NCBI GenBank assembly: GCA_948470475.1
Contig: OX419347.1
Span: 2,267,572-2,331,571, forward strand
DNA: 64,000 nt
Reading direction: 5' to 3'
From: Galaxea fascicularis
Lineage: Eukaryota > Cnidaria > Anthozoa > Scleractinia > Euphylliidae
Part shown: piece after piece, positions 24,043 to 34,425 of the stretch
Layout of the letters: each line of letters opens with the position of its first letter
How positions within the stretch are numbered: position 1 is the stretch's first letter
Program-made: the position numbers and the translations under genes
The notes under the pieces: generated by a model
The model's database searches: none
The model's input: the letters and a program-made list of their open reading frames with translations, nothing else
Told to the model about the DNA's origin: nothing

Positions 24043-26650
24043 ATGGCGATTTTCTTGACGGCGATTGTCGCATTGTCATTTGTGTTGCTGTTCGTCCCTG
24101 AACAAGTTCACGGTACGTTTACACGTAAAACTATAATGTTATCCGTACTCTTTTTCCAGTGTAAAGCAATTTACTTGGAGAAAACGTTTATAATCATCGA
24201 CCTCGATAAATGGTGGGCCCCATCTCACTTCACTTGTTCGTGAAATTAACTTCTTGTGTCGTTAAAGAACCTACACGCTGATCGAAAAGAGTAGGTGACG
24301 TAGTACCCGGTGTAGTGGTCTATCTCACTGTTTTGTTCTGGGTGTCTGGAAAGGGGGATCTATGATTTGCTCTATATGATTGTAAACTGCACACAAAGCA
24401 TCCCTGTAAAAGTTCCCCAAACAGTATTGTAAATTAGTCTTGAAAAAAATAACCCTTGGGAAAGCTAATAAATGCATATATACAAACTGTACACAAGACG
24501 AAGGGGCGTATGACTATCAAAGATGAAAATTAAAGGTTTTAGCTACCAGCTTTTAATTTAATCTGAAGGTATTCTGTAACTGAAATGATCTTTTTAAGGG
24601 TTGAGATCTATTATAAGCTAAGAAAAAGAAAGATCACACCGACAGGAAGTTAATTATTCGAAAAGAGAAAAGCGATTAACTTCTCATAGCCATCTGAAAT
24701 ATATCACGTAATCATGGTCACCTTTTTCACATAAAGGGAGCAGTGATCTCAAATTTATCATTTGATGTGTGTACTCTTTGTCCGATGCTGCTGTGGGATA
24801 AAGAATATTACAACCAACAAAAGTCTTTCAATATTTTAAATAGGCGTTATAACAATTCTTTCTGTAAAAACTTTCGCTTTTTCGTTAGCCAAATTTTGGA
24901 TGTCTATATTCGTTCAATCCTTTGGATTTATGTGATCAGTTGATAAGCATTCCAGATACTGAGATAGTAGTTAACTTCAAATAACTGTCGTTCAAGGGTC
25001 GAGATTTTTCAGTTTAATTTAAAGCATTCATCCCTGTTAGCAAGCCTTAATGAGTGAAAGACTGTGCAAGAGGAACAATAACTTTGCTACAATTCTGGGA
25101 ATTTTGGTTTTGGAATGGGAAATCCTCAATCTCAGATTTATCTTTCGGCATATGCACCTGAACCAATGCTTAGCATAGTTGCACAACAGTAATAATATTT
25201 CGTGGTTATTTTTTCGTTTTAGCGGTTCATGCTGTGCCTAGTTTATGAATTACAGAAGGGCATTCTCGTTCCGGAGTGAAACTGTCTAGGTGTTTTGTAA
25301 AAGAAAGTTAGAAATGGTCATAGGCTTAGGATGATCTATTTGGTCCATTAACACCTCGTCTTGACATACGCATATTACATTTAACGTCTTTGTTTGAACA
25401 GGTTTACCCGGTTGTAGAAACAGCTAAATGAAAAGGCTTAAAGTGGCCGTTGTTTTTCCTTTTCATTATCAAAAAAAAGTTCCTTGCCCAATGAACGTTC
25501 GATAACCTTACACTGATTTTTTTTAACTGTAAAGGTAGGCAGTGCTATTTGTTTAGCGCATTGACATATATTTGATGTTTGATCGATGTTATGGCATAAG
25601 AGATTTACCCACGTGCCCAAACCTCAACCTTGAATATTAGGTCTTTATGTTTATTTCGTTGACAAATATTCTTGCGCGCTGTTTTTGTTCCTTGGCATGT
25701 GACAGCCCTTGCTTGTATGCTTGTATTGACGACTTTTAACTTTGGTGGCGAAGCATGAACAAACCGATTTCACATGTATTTTTCACTGGTTCTTGATCTC
25801 GGATTTTTTCTTATATTCGACGTGTCATGTACTTTCTAAGCTGCATGAGAAATATTTCACGGCTGTCAGGTTCAGTTATCTTATACTTTATCCTATCTAT
25901 TTCTTTCCCACTCTTTTGATGCTCCAAACGTCTTTTAACGAATCAACGATGAAATCTGTGCAAATCTTCATTATTGCATGTGTCTATAGCATGTCTCTTT
26001 CACTGCATAAACTCAGTAATCGTGCATCTTTTTCAATGGATGCAGATATTAGGCGTCTGTTTTAATTATTGCATGCCTCTTTGAACACCGCTTTTATTGC
26101 ATGTGTGTTTGTTTTCAATCCTGATCAAGCTCCATCGCTGTCTCCACTCAACATAGCATCCTTTTTCTCTTAAATCTCAGGCGAGATTTGGGAACAGATT
26201 AACACTGGTGAGGTGTGCTTTCACGCAAATGGGAAACGGCCGGGCGAGTTCCGCTTTCTTGGCCAACATGGAAAACTTGTGACTGCATTGAAGCTGGTCC
26301 ACCGTGAAGGCGAGGTTCGCTGTACTGCCAACGCCGCGTACAAAAGTCGCTGGGGCTGCTACCACAACCCTCAATACATTAACCATCCCCTGAATGTTAT
26401 AGTAACCGACCAAAACAACAACATTATCTTCCCCGACGAGAAATACATCAAAAATGGCGGCCTATGGTACTATCTTCCCCATGTGGACGCCCTCCACTCG
26501 GATGACCTTGTGTTTACCAATTATGTTCACCCTTTCTATATATCAAAGAATTCCTCAATGAAAATATGGTTCGGCGAGGATCTTCGAAATCGGCAGAATT
26601 CGGACAGTGGGGGGAGGGTATGCGTTGATGTGTTTGCTCATCTCCAGTAG
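24043..26650 (+). CDS. Small secreted four-cysteine protein A (two exons)
   Basis: Exon 1 (24043-24112) encodes a signal peptide: MAIFLTAIVALSFVLLFVPE then QVHG, with a hydrophobic core and small residues before the predicted cleavage. Its donor G|GTACGT is phase 1. Exon 2 (26181-26650) follows a T-rich acceptor and completes a protein of 179 residues. The mature part has four cysteines (VCFHA, VRC, WGCYH, RVCVDV) and aromatic motifs (LWYYLPHVDALHS, KIWFGEDL), with no membrane segment. AATAAA near 26845 ends this exon. I do not recognise the family. A close paralogue exon lies 600 bp downstream and would splice from the same leader in the same phase. Extracellular location is inferred from the signal peptide. 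Confidence 0.82.
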
Positions 26651-27249
26651 CTATATCGGAATCAAATGACAAAACGAGCTAGTGCTTAGTGTATGGAGAA
26701 TTCGCCCTACTTGAGTTTTCAATGTGTTTCAACCGACATTGATTATTTGAATTCCTATTTGTAAGTACAATCCGCCTCGACTAGCTTTAGATACCCGCGG
26801 GTTCTGCGGCATAACCGTATAAATTGTGAGATCACCTCTCCTTGAATAAAGTAAATTGTTGTTGAAAAAAGAAAACACGTTATTTGTGAAAAACGTTTGC
26901 TTCTCCTTTATGAACAGAATAAAAAATAACTTGATTGCAACAGTTTCACACGTTCAATTCAGTAGATGCGCGCTAACATTATTCCAAACAGGCTATTAAT
27001 GGCGACTTCCACTCTTTCCCATTCGATAGTTGCCCTAGTCCATCTTGTTTAATATACACTCTATTCCGTCTACCTTCTCTCAGCACCCGTTTGCTTGAAA
27101 ACTAAAGAGCAAAATAAAACAGTAAGGCCAATAAACATCATTTATAATATAAAAAGTGCATAGGAGTATTTAGAATAAGCGCAATCTTCAATTTATTTCG
27201 TAATGATGTCACTAAAACTATTTTCCTTTCTCGTCCACGCACCACGCAG

Positions 27250-27737
27250 GCCAAGCGCCAGCTAAGCCAGCTGCGTTTTGGACTAAGATTAACCGCATTC
27301 CAGTCTGTTTTCACGCTCGCGGACTAAAGCCAGGAACGTTCCACTACACTGGCAATGGAAACCTAGTTGGCGCAATGAAGCTAGTCTACCTTGACGGGTC
27401 CGTGCGCTGTGCTCCAAACCCGGAATACAAAAGCCGATGGGGATGTTATCATCACCCGGATAACTTAAAACACCCGCTCAATGTAGTGGTAACTGATTCT
27501 GACAACAATGTGGTGTATCCACCTGAAAAATACATCAGAAACACGGGGATGTGGTATTATCTACCCTTCACCGACGCGTTACACTCCAACGAGCTCGTGT
27601 TCACGGACTTTGCCAATCCGTTTTACCTTGCTAAGTATACGCCAATCAGGATCTGGTACGGCGAAGATTTAACGCAGTATAATAATGGTGATAATATAGG
27701 AAGGGTTTGTGTCGATGTTTGGGCTCATCTAATGTGA
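27250..27737 (+). CDS. Paralogous terminal exon: small secreted four-cysteine protein B
   Basis: The exon follows an acceptor (CCACGCAG) and starts in phase 1. It encodes a mature domain like that of protein A, more than half identical by eye: VCFHARG, VRCAPNPEYKSRWGCYHHP, MWYYLPFTDALHSNEL, IRIWYGEDL, GRVCVDVWAH. All four cysteines are kept. No leader exon was found between 26650 and 27250, so the likely first exon is 24043-24112, giving 185 residues and making A and B alternative last exons of one gene. AATAAA at about 27784 supports a separate 3' end. The alternative is a leader hidden in the 24.1-26.2 kb intron. Function unknown. Confidence 0.8.
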
Positions 27738-27950
27738 ATACTGAGCTCTAGGGATTAAGTTATGGTGTAAGTTAAATGAGTGGAATAAATCAAAGGGTCT
27801 AAAGTGTCATATACAAGTATTACTTGCTAATACCTTACGTACAACGGTATTTATGTACTGTCTATCATCTAAAAGCACTATCATTTATATGGAGGCTTGG
27901 CCGATCAGCAGTGAAGGCCTATGGAGCAATAACTAGTCTGGTATTAAACA

Positions 27951-28146
27951 ATAGGCCATTTCCGAGTTATCTCAGACCTCTTTTTCAAAGCGAGTCTAGG
28001 TGCTCATCCTTTCATTTGCAAATCAATTTTCATTCACACATAAATTTAACTCATTTTCAGTGAATGAAAATTGATTTGCATATGAAAGGGTGAGCACCTA
28101 GACTCGCTTTGAAAAAGAGAGCTAGGGTAATTCGAAATGGCCTATT
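27951..28146. repeat. MITE family A, copy 2
   Basis: The same termini as 6519-6696 (ATAGGCCATTTCCGAG ... CGAAATGGCCTAT) and the same inner arm (TTTCAAAGCGAGTCTAGGTG), with a different loop. Long inverted arms are visible (CATTTGCAAATCAATTTTCA and its complement). Confidence 0.8.
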
Positions 28147-28746
28147 GTCTCTGAAAAGTGAGTAGATGGCATAAGGCCCGCTTTATTTAATTCTCAGAAG
28201 GTTAAGCGATGTCTAAATGAGATAAGCTTGGTAGACTGAAGTCATTTATATAAACTGCAGGGAAGACATAGGGATTAGAACCGATGTGAAAAATTCTGCT
28301 CGTAGGGAAAACAAATTATTACTCTTTCATTCAGGCTTCTCTTTGACTTTTCAGTCCTTCCTGAAACGAATAGTATAGATTTTGCACGGCATTTTTATGA
28401 CAACTTTCAGAATTTTGAGCAAGGTTTTGTGATACAAGCAACTCAGAGAAACTCAGTTTTGCCGCTCAGAGCAGCTTTTTATCAACAAATGAGCCATCTG
28501 GGGTATATAAACATGCAAATAATTCACTAAAAGTATGCTTTTGTATTGGTTAATACTTCAAATGCTGAAGACATGCAAACTAGTTGTGGAAACTCAGTAT
28601 GAATTAATGTGCGCACACAAAACAAGTCAGCAGCTATTGACTTAATGTTGCCCACGAACAGCGCGCCAAATTCTAGCTGTTGTTCGTTCAGAACCGGATC
28701 TGCCATATTGTTATTTCACTCATGGTAGCGTGGAAAGCGATGATCA

Positions 28747-28958
28747 ATGATACAAACAGTTCCCTTCAAACAATTCTACATGTTGTTTTTAGTTGTTATG
28801 TTGTATGAAACAGCTCACTTTGGTAAGGAACTTTTTATATTCTAGTAGCATCTTTTCCGACTTTTCGCAACTTAGGGCACCTTTGACCATTTTTTCGGAG
28901 CAACTTGACTCAATCAATTTACTATCACAATCTATGCAGGCCAAACTGACGGCGACTA
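28747..28958 (+). pseudogene. Orphan signal-peptide-like exon and stump of a second exon
   Basis: ATG at 28747 opens MIQTVPFKQFYMLFLVVMLY then ETAHFG, a plausible leader, and ends at G|GTAAGG in phase 1 (28822), as in the 24043 leader. An acceptor ATGCAG at 28939 is followed by GCCAAACTGAC, similar to the start of terminal exon B (GCCAAGCGCCAGC), but a TAA closes the frame after six residues. It may be the remains of a third family member whose terminal exon was lost, or a chance arrangement. Confidence 0.35.
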
Positions 28959-29089
28959 ATGTATTCTTTTGAACCTACTTTTGTCCAAAATTTTAGATGG
29001 CGTTGTAATTAGTATTATACATAGAACACCAGGCGCTTTTAATATATGCGGCTATTTACATTATATATGTACACTTGTATCACGGCTCT

Positions 29090-29251
29090 TAGCCTGCGTG
29101 GCAAGCGTTCGAAGGGGAAGGGAAAGGGGGTATTTGGGCACGCGAATACGTCAAGGGCGCGCGAGGAGGGCGGGTTCCCTGTTTCCTTCTTCCTCAGAGC
29201 GCGCCTAAATATCCCATTTCACTCTCCTTCGAATGCCTGCCACGCAGGCTA
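29090..29251. mobile_element. MITE with 14-bp TIR and 9-bp target duplication (Mutator-like)
   Basis: The termini TAGCCTGCGTGGCA and TGCCACGCAGGCTA are perfect complements, with further arm pairing (GTTCGAAGG, CCTTCGAA). CACGGCTCT is duplicated directly outside both ends (29081-29089 and 29252-29260). A 9-bp duplication is characteristic of Mutator-like elements. It is non-coding and GC-richer than its surroundings. Confidence 0.85.
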
Positions 29252-29277
29252 CACGGCTCTTTTGTAATGATACAAAG

Positions 29278-30918
29278 TCAAAGACGTCTCTGATTTTTTC
29301 CAGTTTTCTTTTTTTCTTGTATCAAGTCCTCTTTTACAGTTTCGTCGTTATGCAATACAGTATTTCCTATCCAACGGATGGGGCTCGCAGGAAATTCATG
29401 TGGAGTGAATCCTCGGAGTTGAGTCAACGAAACTCTTCCTCCATGACCTGAATCACGTGGCTTATAGCGTTCACACCTCTTTGCTGACGTTGTTGGCTCT
29501 TTTGATTTGAGCAGTTTTGCAGGCTTTTTCTTCGCACTGGTTTTGTTGGGATACAAATTTGTGTTATTCATCCGCTGTACTTTTATCAGTTTGTGGCATG
29601 ACTGCCCCTTTGAACTTGAACATATGTCTGGGACAATTTGGGATTCGGCGTTCTTCGGCCTTGTACATGTTTCTCCGTCTTGTGTACTTGTGGAATGATG
29701 AGGCAGGTATAGCTTTGGCAAAGTAAAGCTTTCACCAAGTGTGCTAGCTATTTGGTGCTCTACGTCTGAGTCGCTTGGATGTATATTGGCAAGTTTTGGC
29801 CTCAGCGCTGGGACTTTACTATCAGTTTCACTCACTTCCTTTTCCAAGAGAGCACATTCTCTTAATAACCTGTATTTGAGTCGTTTAAGTTGTTTTGAAT
29901 CCACATCACTTTGTGTTCCACTCCCTTGTTGCCCCGACGCCTTGCTAACTGTACACTGACATTCTAAACAGAGGTTACCGTCCCTTTTCAACGGAGGCAG
30001 AGTGTAGCCAGCAAAGTTTGTTTCCGTAGGATGGCGTTTCGTAGTAAGCTGCTCTTTGTCGAGGGATCTAAGTTGATGAAAGCAACAAGGATTTGGTGGC
30101 ATTTTGGAACTGATCAACAACACTCCAGAAAGGCAATCATCACAGTCCGGATTGCCTTCTCTTGACATTGTATCATCAGAGTATACTGTACTTTCTGGTT
30201 TCAGCAGTTTCTGGTTTGCATGCTGTACTGTATTGCCGGCATCGGGCTGGCACGATTGCCTGATGCACCCATGTTTGCCGATTTCATTACTTCTTTGTGC
30301 ATTGCATTCTTGCATCAAAAATGTAAGATGTGCGATGTTCCCATCAGTATTTTGGTTGTGGATTTGCTCAGTTTTCAAAGCGCCTTTCACCACATCATTT
30401 TCCCACGGTTTTACATTCACAGTTTTCAGCGCCACAGTGTTTTCCGACTTATCGACACTCAGCTTCGTGTCACTGTTTGCCTTTATTTTCGAAGGATTTT
30501 TGGATTTAGTATCCAAGGCCACCTGACACGAGCAACGGAGTAGTTTGTTAGAATCCTCGTCTGATTGCCTACCTTTACCAAGCAACTCACTCCCAGAATT
30601 TTTTGATGCAGTCTTTGACAAATTCTTAGCTTTTTCCCGCAAGCCAGGGCGCTCCAACTTACAACCTGAAAAGGTACTTGTTTTGTTTGTTTTCACTGTG
30701 TTGATTGAATTTCCTTCCGGTGCATTCAGTGTTGTTTGTTCTAAAGCCCTTTTGAAGGACTTTTTAGCAGAAAGATATAAGGAAGGTCGATGAATTTTTG
30801 CATTTCTCAGCGCCAACACTATCCGGGAGTTACTCTGTTTTAACTTTATCCTTTCTTCCACAAACTGCTCTGCAACTGTCCACGGCGTTGATTTTGGCTC
30901 TGTGGTTGTGCCAGGCAT
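29278..30918 (-). CDS. Intronless 546-residue protein of unknown function
   Basis: A single open frame of 546 codons from an ATG at 30918 to a stop at 29278. At about 1.6 kb it is far longer than chance in this AT-rich DNA. The protein is hydrophilic, rich in K, S, T and N, with scattered cysteines and no signal peptide or membrane segment. The N-terminal 60 residues (TPWTVAEQFVEERIKLKQS, IVLALRNAKIHRPSLY) and the C-terminal 60 (SGHGGRVSLTQLRGFTPHEF, PASPIRW) look more ordered than the middle. The C-terminus is very basic. I recognise no family. An intracellular, largely disordered protein is inferred. It could be the last large exon of a longer gene, but the ATG is in good context and no acceptor is needed. 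Confidence 0.7.
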   Translation of the reverse strand: MPGTTTEPKSTPWTVAEQFVEERIKLKQSNSRIVLALRNAKIHRPSLYLSAKKSFKRALEQTTLNAPEGNSINTVKTNKTSTFSGCKLERPGLREKAKNLSKTASKNSGSELLGKGRQSDEDSNKLLRCSCQVALDTKSKNPSKIKANSDTKLSVDKSENTVALKTVNVKPWENDVVKGALKTEQIHNQNTDGNIAHLTFLMQECNAQRSNEIGKHGCIRQSCQPDAGNTVQHANQKLLKPESTVYSDDTMSREGNPDCDDCLSGVLLISSKMPPNPCCFHQLRSLDKEQLTTKRHPTETNFAGYTLPPLKRDGNLCLECQCTVSKASGQQGSGTQSDVDSKQLKRLKYRLLRECALLEKEVSETDSKVPALRPKLANIHPSDSDVEHQIASTLGESFTLPKLYLPHHSTSTQDGETCTRPKNAESQIVPDICSSSKGQSCHKLIKVQRMNNTNLYPNKTSAKKKPAKLLKSKEPTTSAKRCERYKPRDSGHGGRVSLTQLRGFTPHEFPASPIRWIGNTVLHNDETVKEDLIQEKKKTGKNQRRL

Positions 30919-32507
30919 TATAATAAGTTAGATTTGTACAGCATCTTTCAGTTCTTCTGGAAGTCAATAGCGATAGTCACATGGTACGTAGTAATCTTTC
31001 GTTTTGATCATTTCCTTAACCTACTCATAATACTGACCCACTTATACGTAAACCAGTGATTTTTCGTCTGGTTTTAAAACTGAGCAGGCCGACAATATGT
31101 GAAGCATTCTATCTTCGATGTTTGCCATAATAAACTAAGCAGTTGTTTGTGCCGGTTATCCTTTATAAAGGTAAAGTGCGACAATGGCGTATTTATACTG
31201 AAAAGAAGCTAGTAAGTTAGCACAAAAGAAAACGTGACTAAACAGCACACAAAGAGCTATTAATGCGGCCTTTTTTAATAACATGCCAGTAAGGTCAAAT
31301 TCGGTTGCTTAAGAAAAGTTGTCTCTAGGGACAAGACCTTCGTCTACCAACAAGCATTTCAACAAATTTGATTGTAAGAAAACGATCGAGCCCCAACATC
31401 AAGATGACTTTGTCTGAGTTCAAGGTCACGAGCTCACTGCAATTCTGGAAAATTCAAAGTGATAACAAAGTTCTTGAAAACTGCAACGTTTACTGGACAA
31501 TTAATCCAGTTTATTGTTGTTATTTAGCCTCTCTGAGTATAAGCTTTTGTCTTACAATCGATTACTATTCTGTAATAACAACCTTAAGCTTGTTAGCGGC
31601 CTAGAAATATGCTTCACAATTGTTCAACTCTTAATCCGAGCAAATAATATTTAATTACAAGGGAAATTTGATCAGTTTTTTATCGTTAATGGTGTCCAGC
31701 CCGCAAAACCCATATTTAGTGCCACTTGCAATAACATAAGCCTAAGCCTTAGGGTTTCGTGAGGTCTCCTTGCTACTTCTTCCTTCTTTTATAATTATCT
31801 ATTGTAAGCATCTATGTGTGTCGTGAAATAATAACAGAACGCGGCCCTTGTACATGAACAGCGGACTATCCATTCTTGTATCGTTATCTCTAAAAAATTG
31901 AGTGACCGCACACTGCTATCCGCAGTGAGTTTGGACAGTCAATTAAGGTGGCGGGCGAAAGACATGGAACTGTTTTTCTTCTTGTCTCAGTATCGCCAAG
32001 CTGTTAGTGGTTTGCAGTCCTCGACACTATATCCGGAACGGATTTTTCTGCTAATTGGACTTGTGAAGAATACTTAAAAATCTCTCGCCGATATATCATA
32101 TGTATCTATTTCTTTGGGAATTGTTTCTCTCAAATTCTCGGCAGCCAAGCATTCCAGAGAGCAGATGAAGGCAGTGTCAGTGCTTCTGAGGATTATATAA
32201 AAGAACAGTTTAATGCGTGTCTTTACACTCAACACTATTAAGACAAAGCAGAACACATATATAGTCAGCTGCTTTGTTTCAGAGATAAGAATGCATCTTA
32301 GTAAACTTGATGCGTGTGATAGATTCAGCGATGCATTCAATGCATATCACTGCTAGCAGTTAAAGCCTTATTTCTTTAACCTGAGAGTCCTCGAAATAAA
32401 ATAATGTGGCTATAAATCTTACAAAGCAATCAGGTACACCAGTGCAACTGTATGCACATTTTCACTTCTTGCTCTTCTTGTACCTATTTTTCCTGCCTTT
32501 TGGAGAA
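30919..32507. other. Intergenic, nothing recognised
   Basis: AT-rich spacer. Short frames (for example 31368-31604 and 32074-32340) lack any support. Confidence 0.45.
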
Positions 32508-32912
32508 GGGTTTGGAACGTTACCCACCACCGGTAAACCACCATACGGTGCACCCACCACACGGTGCACCTACCATATGTCGACCCACCATATGGTGAAC
32601 CCACCACACGCTGCACCCACCACATGGTGTACCTACCACACAGTGCACCCACCACATGGTGCACCTACCACACGGTGCACCTACCATAAGGTTAACCACC
32701 ATGTAGTGTACCCACCCTATAGCGCACACCTAACATAATATGGTGAACCACCATACAGTGAACCACCAATTTGTAATTTCAATAATAAATAATTCAATAA
32801 TTTATAATTTGTTGTAAACTCAATGCGAACTTAGATGTATACAATATGGTATTGTTTAGAAAATTTGCGTCATAGTTTGGAAAATTGAGCGCGCCAAAAT
32901 TGTGGGCTAAAG
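32508..32912. repeat. Satellite-bearing repeat unit, copy 1 (short array)
   Basis: Begins GGGTTTGGAACGTTACCCAC, has a few 16-bp monomers of the type GTGCACCTACCACACA, then a unique tail (TAATTTCAATAATAAATAAT ... GAGCGCGCCAAAATTGTGGG). Head and tail recur in the same order at 33173-34166, so this is a direct duplication. This copy ends abruptly after GGCTAAAGCC. Confidence 0.85.
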
Positions 32913-33172
32913 CCGACAGAAGTTATGAAATAAAGAAACTGTACTCATCAAAAAGGATAATTGTTTGGCCACACGTAAAATATTTGCTACTGTTCTTTCT
33001 ACAATTTCAAAATGATATATACACCCAACGTTGCACTCATACGTACAACAATGAGCACAGTCATTTCCAACGTACGTATAATGCTAGGTAAGGAAACTAT
33101 GTAAGCCGACTAAAGAGTGGCTCAATTTACAGTTAACAGGTAGTGTCAAATGCTCGCCGATCTCTCGAGAAG

Positions 33173-34245
33173 GGTTTGGAACGTTACCCACCACCGGTAA
33201 ACCACCACACGGTGCACCCACCACACGGTGCACCTACCATATGTCGTCCCACCATATGGTGAACCCACCACACGCTGCACCCACCACATGGTGTACCTAC
33301 CACACAGTGCACCCACCACATGGTGCACCTACCACACAGTGCACCCACCACATGGTGCACCTACCACACGGTGCACCTACCATATGTCGACCCACCATAT
33401 GGTGAACCCACCACACGCTGCACCCACCACATGGTGTACCTACCACACAGTGCACCCACCACATGGTGCACCTACCACACAGTGCACCCACCACATGGTG
33501 CACCTACCACACGGTGCACCTACCATATGTCGACCCACCATATGGTGAACCCACCACACGCTGCACCCACCACATGGTGTACCTACCACACAGTGCACCC
33601 ACCACATGGTGCACCTACCACACAGTGCACCCACCACATGGTGCACCTACCACACGGTGCACCTACCATATGTCGACCCACCATATGGTGAACCCACCAC
33701 ACGCTGCACCCACCACATGGTGTACCTACCACACAGTGCACCCACCACATGGTGCACCTACCACACAGTGCACCCACCACATGGTGCACCTACCACACGG
33801 TGCACCTACCATATGTCGACCCACCATATGGTGAACCCACCACACGCTGCACCCACCACATGGTGTACCTACCACACAGTGCACCCACCACATGGTGTAC
33901 CTACCACACAGTGCACCCACCACATGGTGCACCTACCATAAGGTTAACCACCATGTAGTCTACCCACCCTATAGTGCACACCTAACATAATATGGTGAAC
34001 CACCATACAGTGAACCACCAATTTATAATTTCAATAATAAATAATTCAATAATTTATAATTTGTTGTAAATTCAATGCGAACTTAGATGTATACAATATG
34101 GTATTGTTTAGAAAATTTGCGTCATAGTTTGGAAAATTGAGCGCGCCAAAATTGTGGGCTAAAGCCCAGTCTCTATGGTGCACAGTGTGGTGGTTCAGGT
34201 ACACTGTGTGGTGGTTCACCCCATGGTAGGTGAACGTTCCAAATC
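33173..34245. repeat. Satellite-bearing repeat unit, copy 2 (143-bp higher-order array)
   Basis: The same head and tail as copy 1 enclose an expanded array. The anchor CATATGTCG recurs at 33238, 33381, 33524, 33667 and 33810, exactly 143 bp apart. Each 143-bp unit is built of nine monomers of about 16 bp (16+16+16+16+31+15+17+16). After the tail, GTGCACAGTGTGGTGGTTCA and then GAACGTTCCAAA (34232-34243) are inverted relatives of the head, so the element has inverted ends. The array is stop-free in several frames on both strands, which makes false proteins of 60-120 residues. Confidence 0.9.
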
Positions 34246-34303
34246 TATGTGGCCTTTTGTGTTGTCGGCCCATCTTGACCGAGGAAACTGGAGGCAAGTT
34301 TGC

Positions 34304-34317
34304 GTTGCCATGGCTAC
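34304..34317 (+). promoter_or_regulatory. RFX X-box-like motif upstream of CFAP144
   Basis: GTTGCCATGGCTAC is one base from the ideal palindromic X-box GTTGCCATGGCAAC, bound by RFX factors that drive ciliary genes. It lies 109 bp before the start codon of the ciliary gene CFAP144. Confidence 0.6.
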
Positions 34318-34425
34318 ATTCCATCCAAACGCTTTTCATCACACGCCATTTTGGATTTTTACCGAGGTTCGATTGCTCATCGTTGCGGTGAATTACAAGG
34401 ATTCCTTGTCAACATAAAACTAAAC

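Larger units (their letters stand above)
27738..29080. other. Intergenic with MITE and orphan leader-like exon
   Basis: Contains MITE family A copy 2 (27951-28146) and the leader-like exon at 28747. The rest shows nothing supportable. Confidence 0.4.

Noticed and set aside
33228..33958. Overlapping frames of 60-123 codons with CTHHMV/VGAPCG repeats on both strands
   Set aside because: Products of the 143-bp satellite, stop-free in several frames on both strands at once.
33173..34000. CRISPR-like array of repeats and spacers
   Set aside because: The repeats are contiguous 16-bp monomers in a higher-order satellite with no unique spacers, in eukaryotic DNA.
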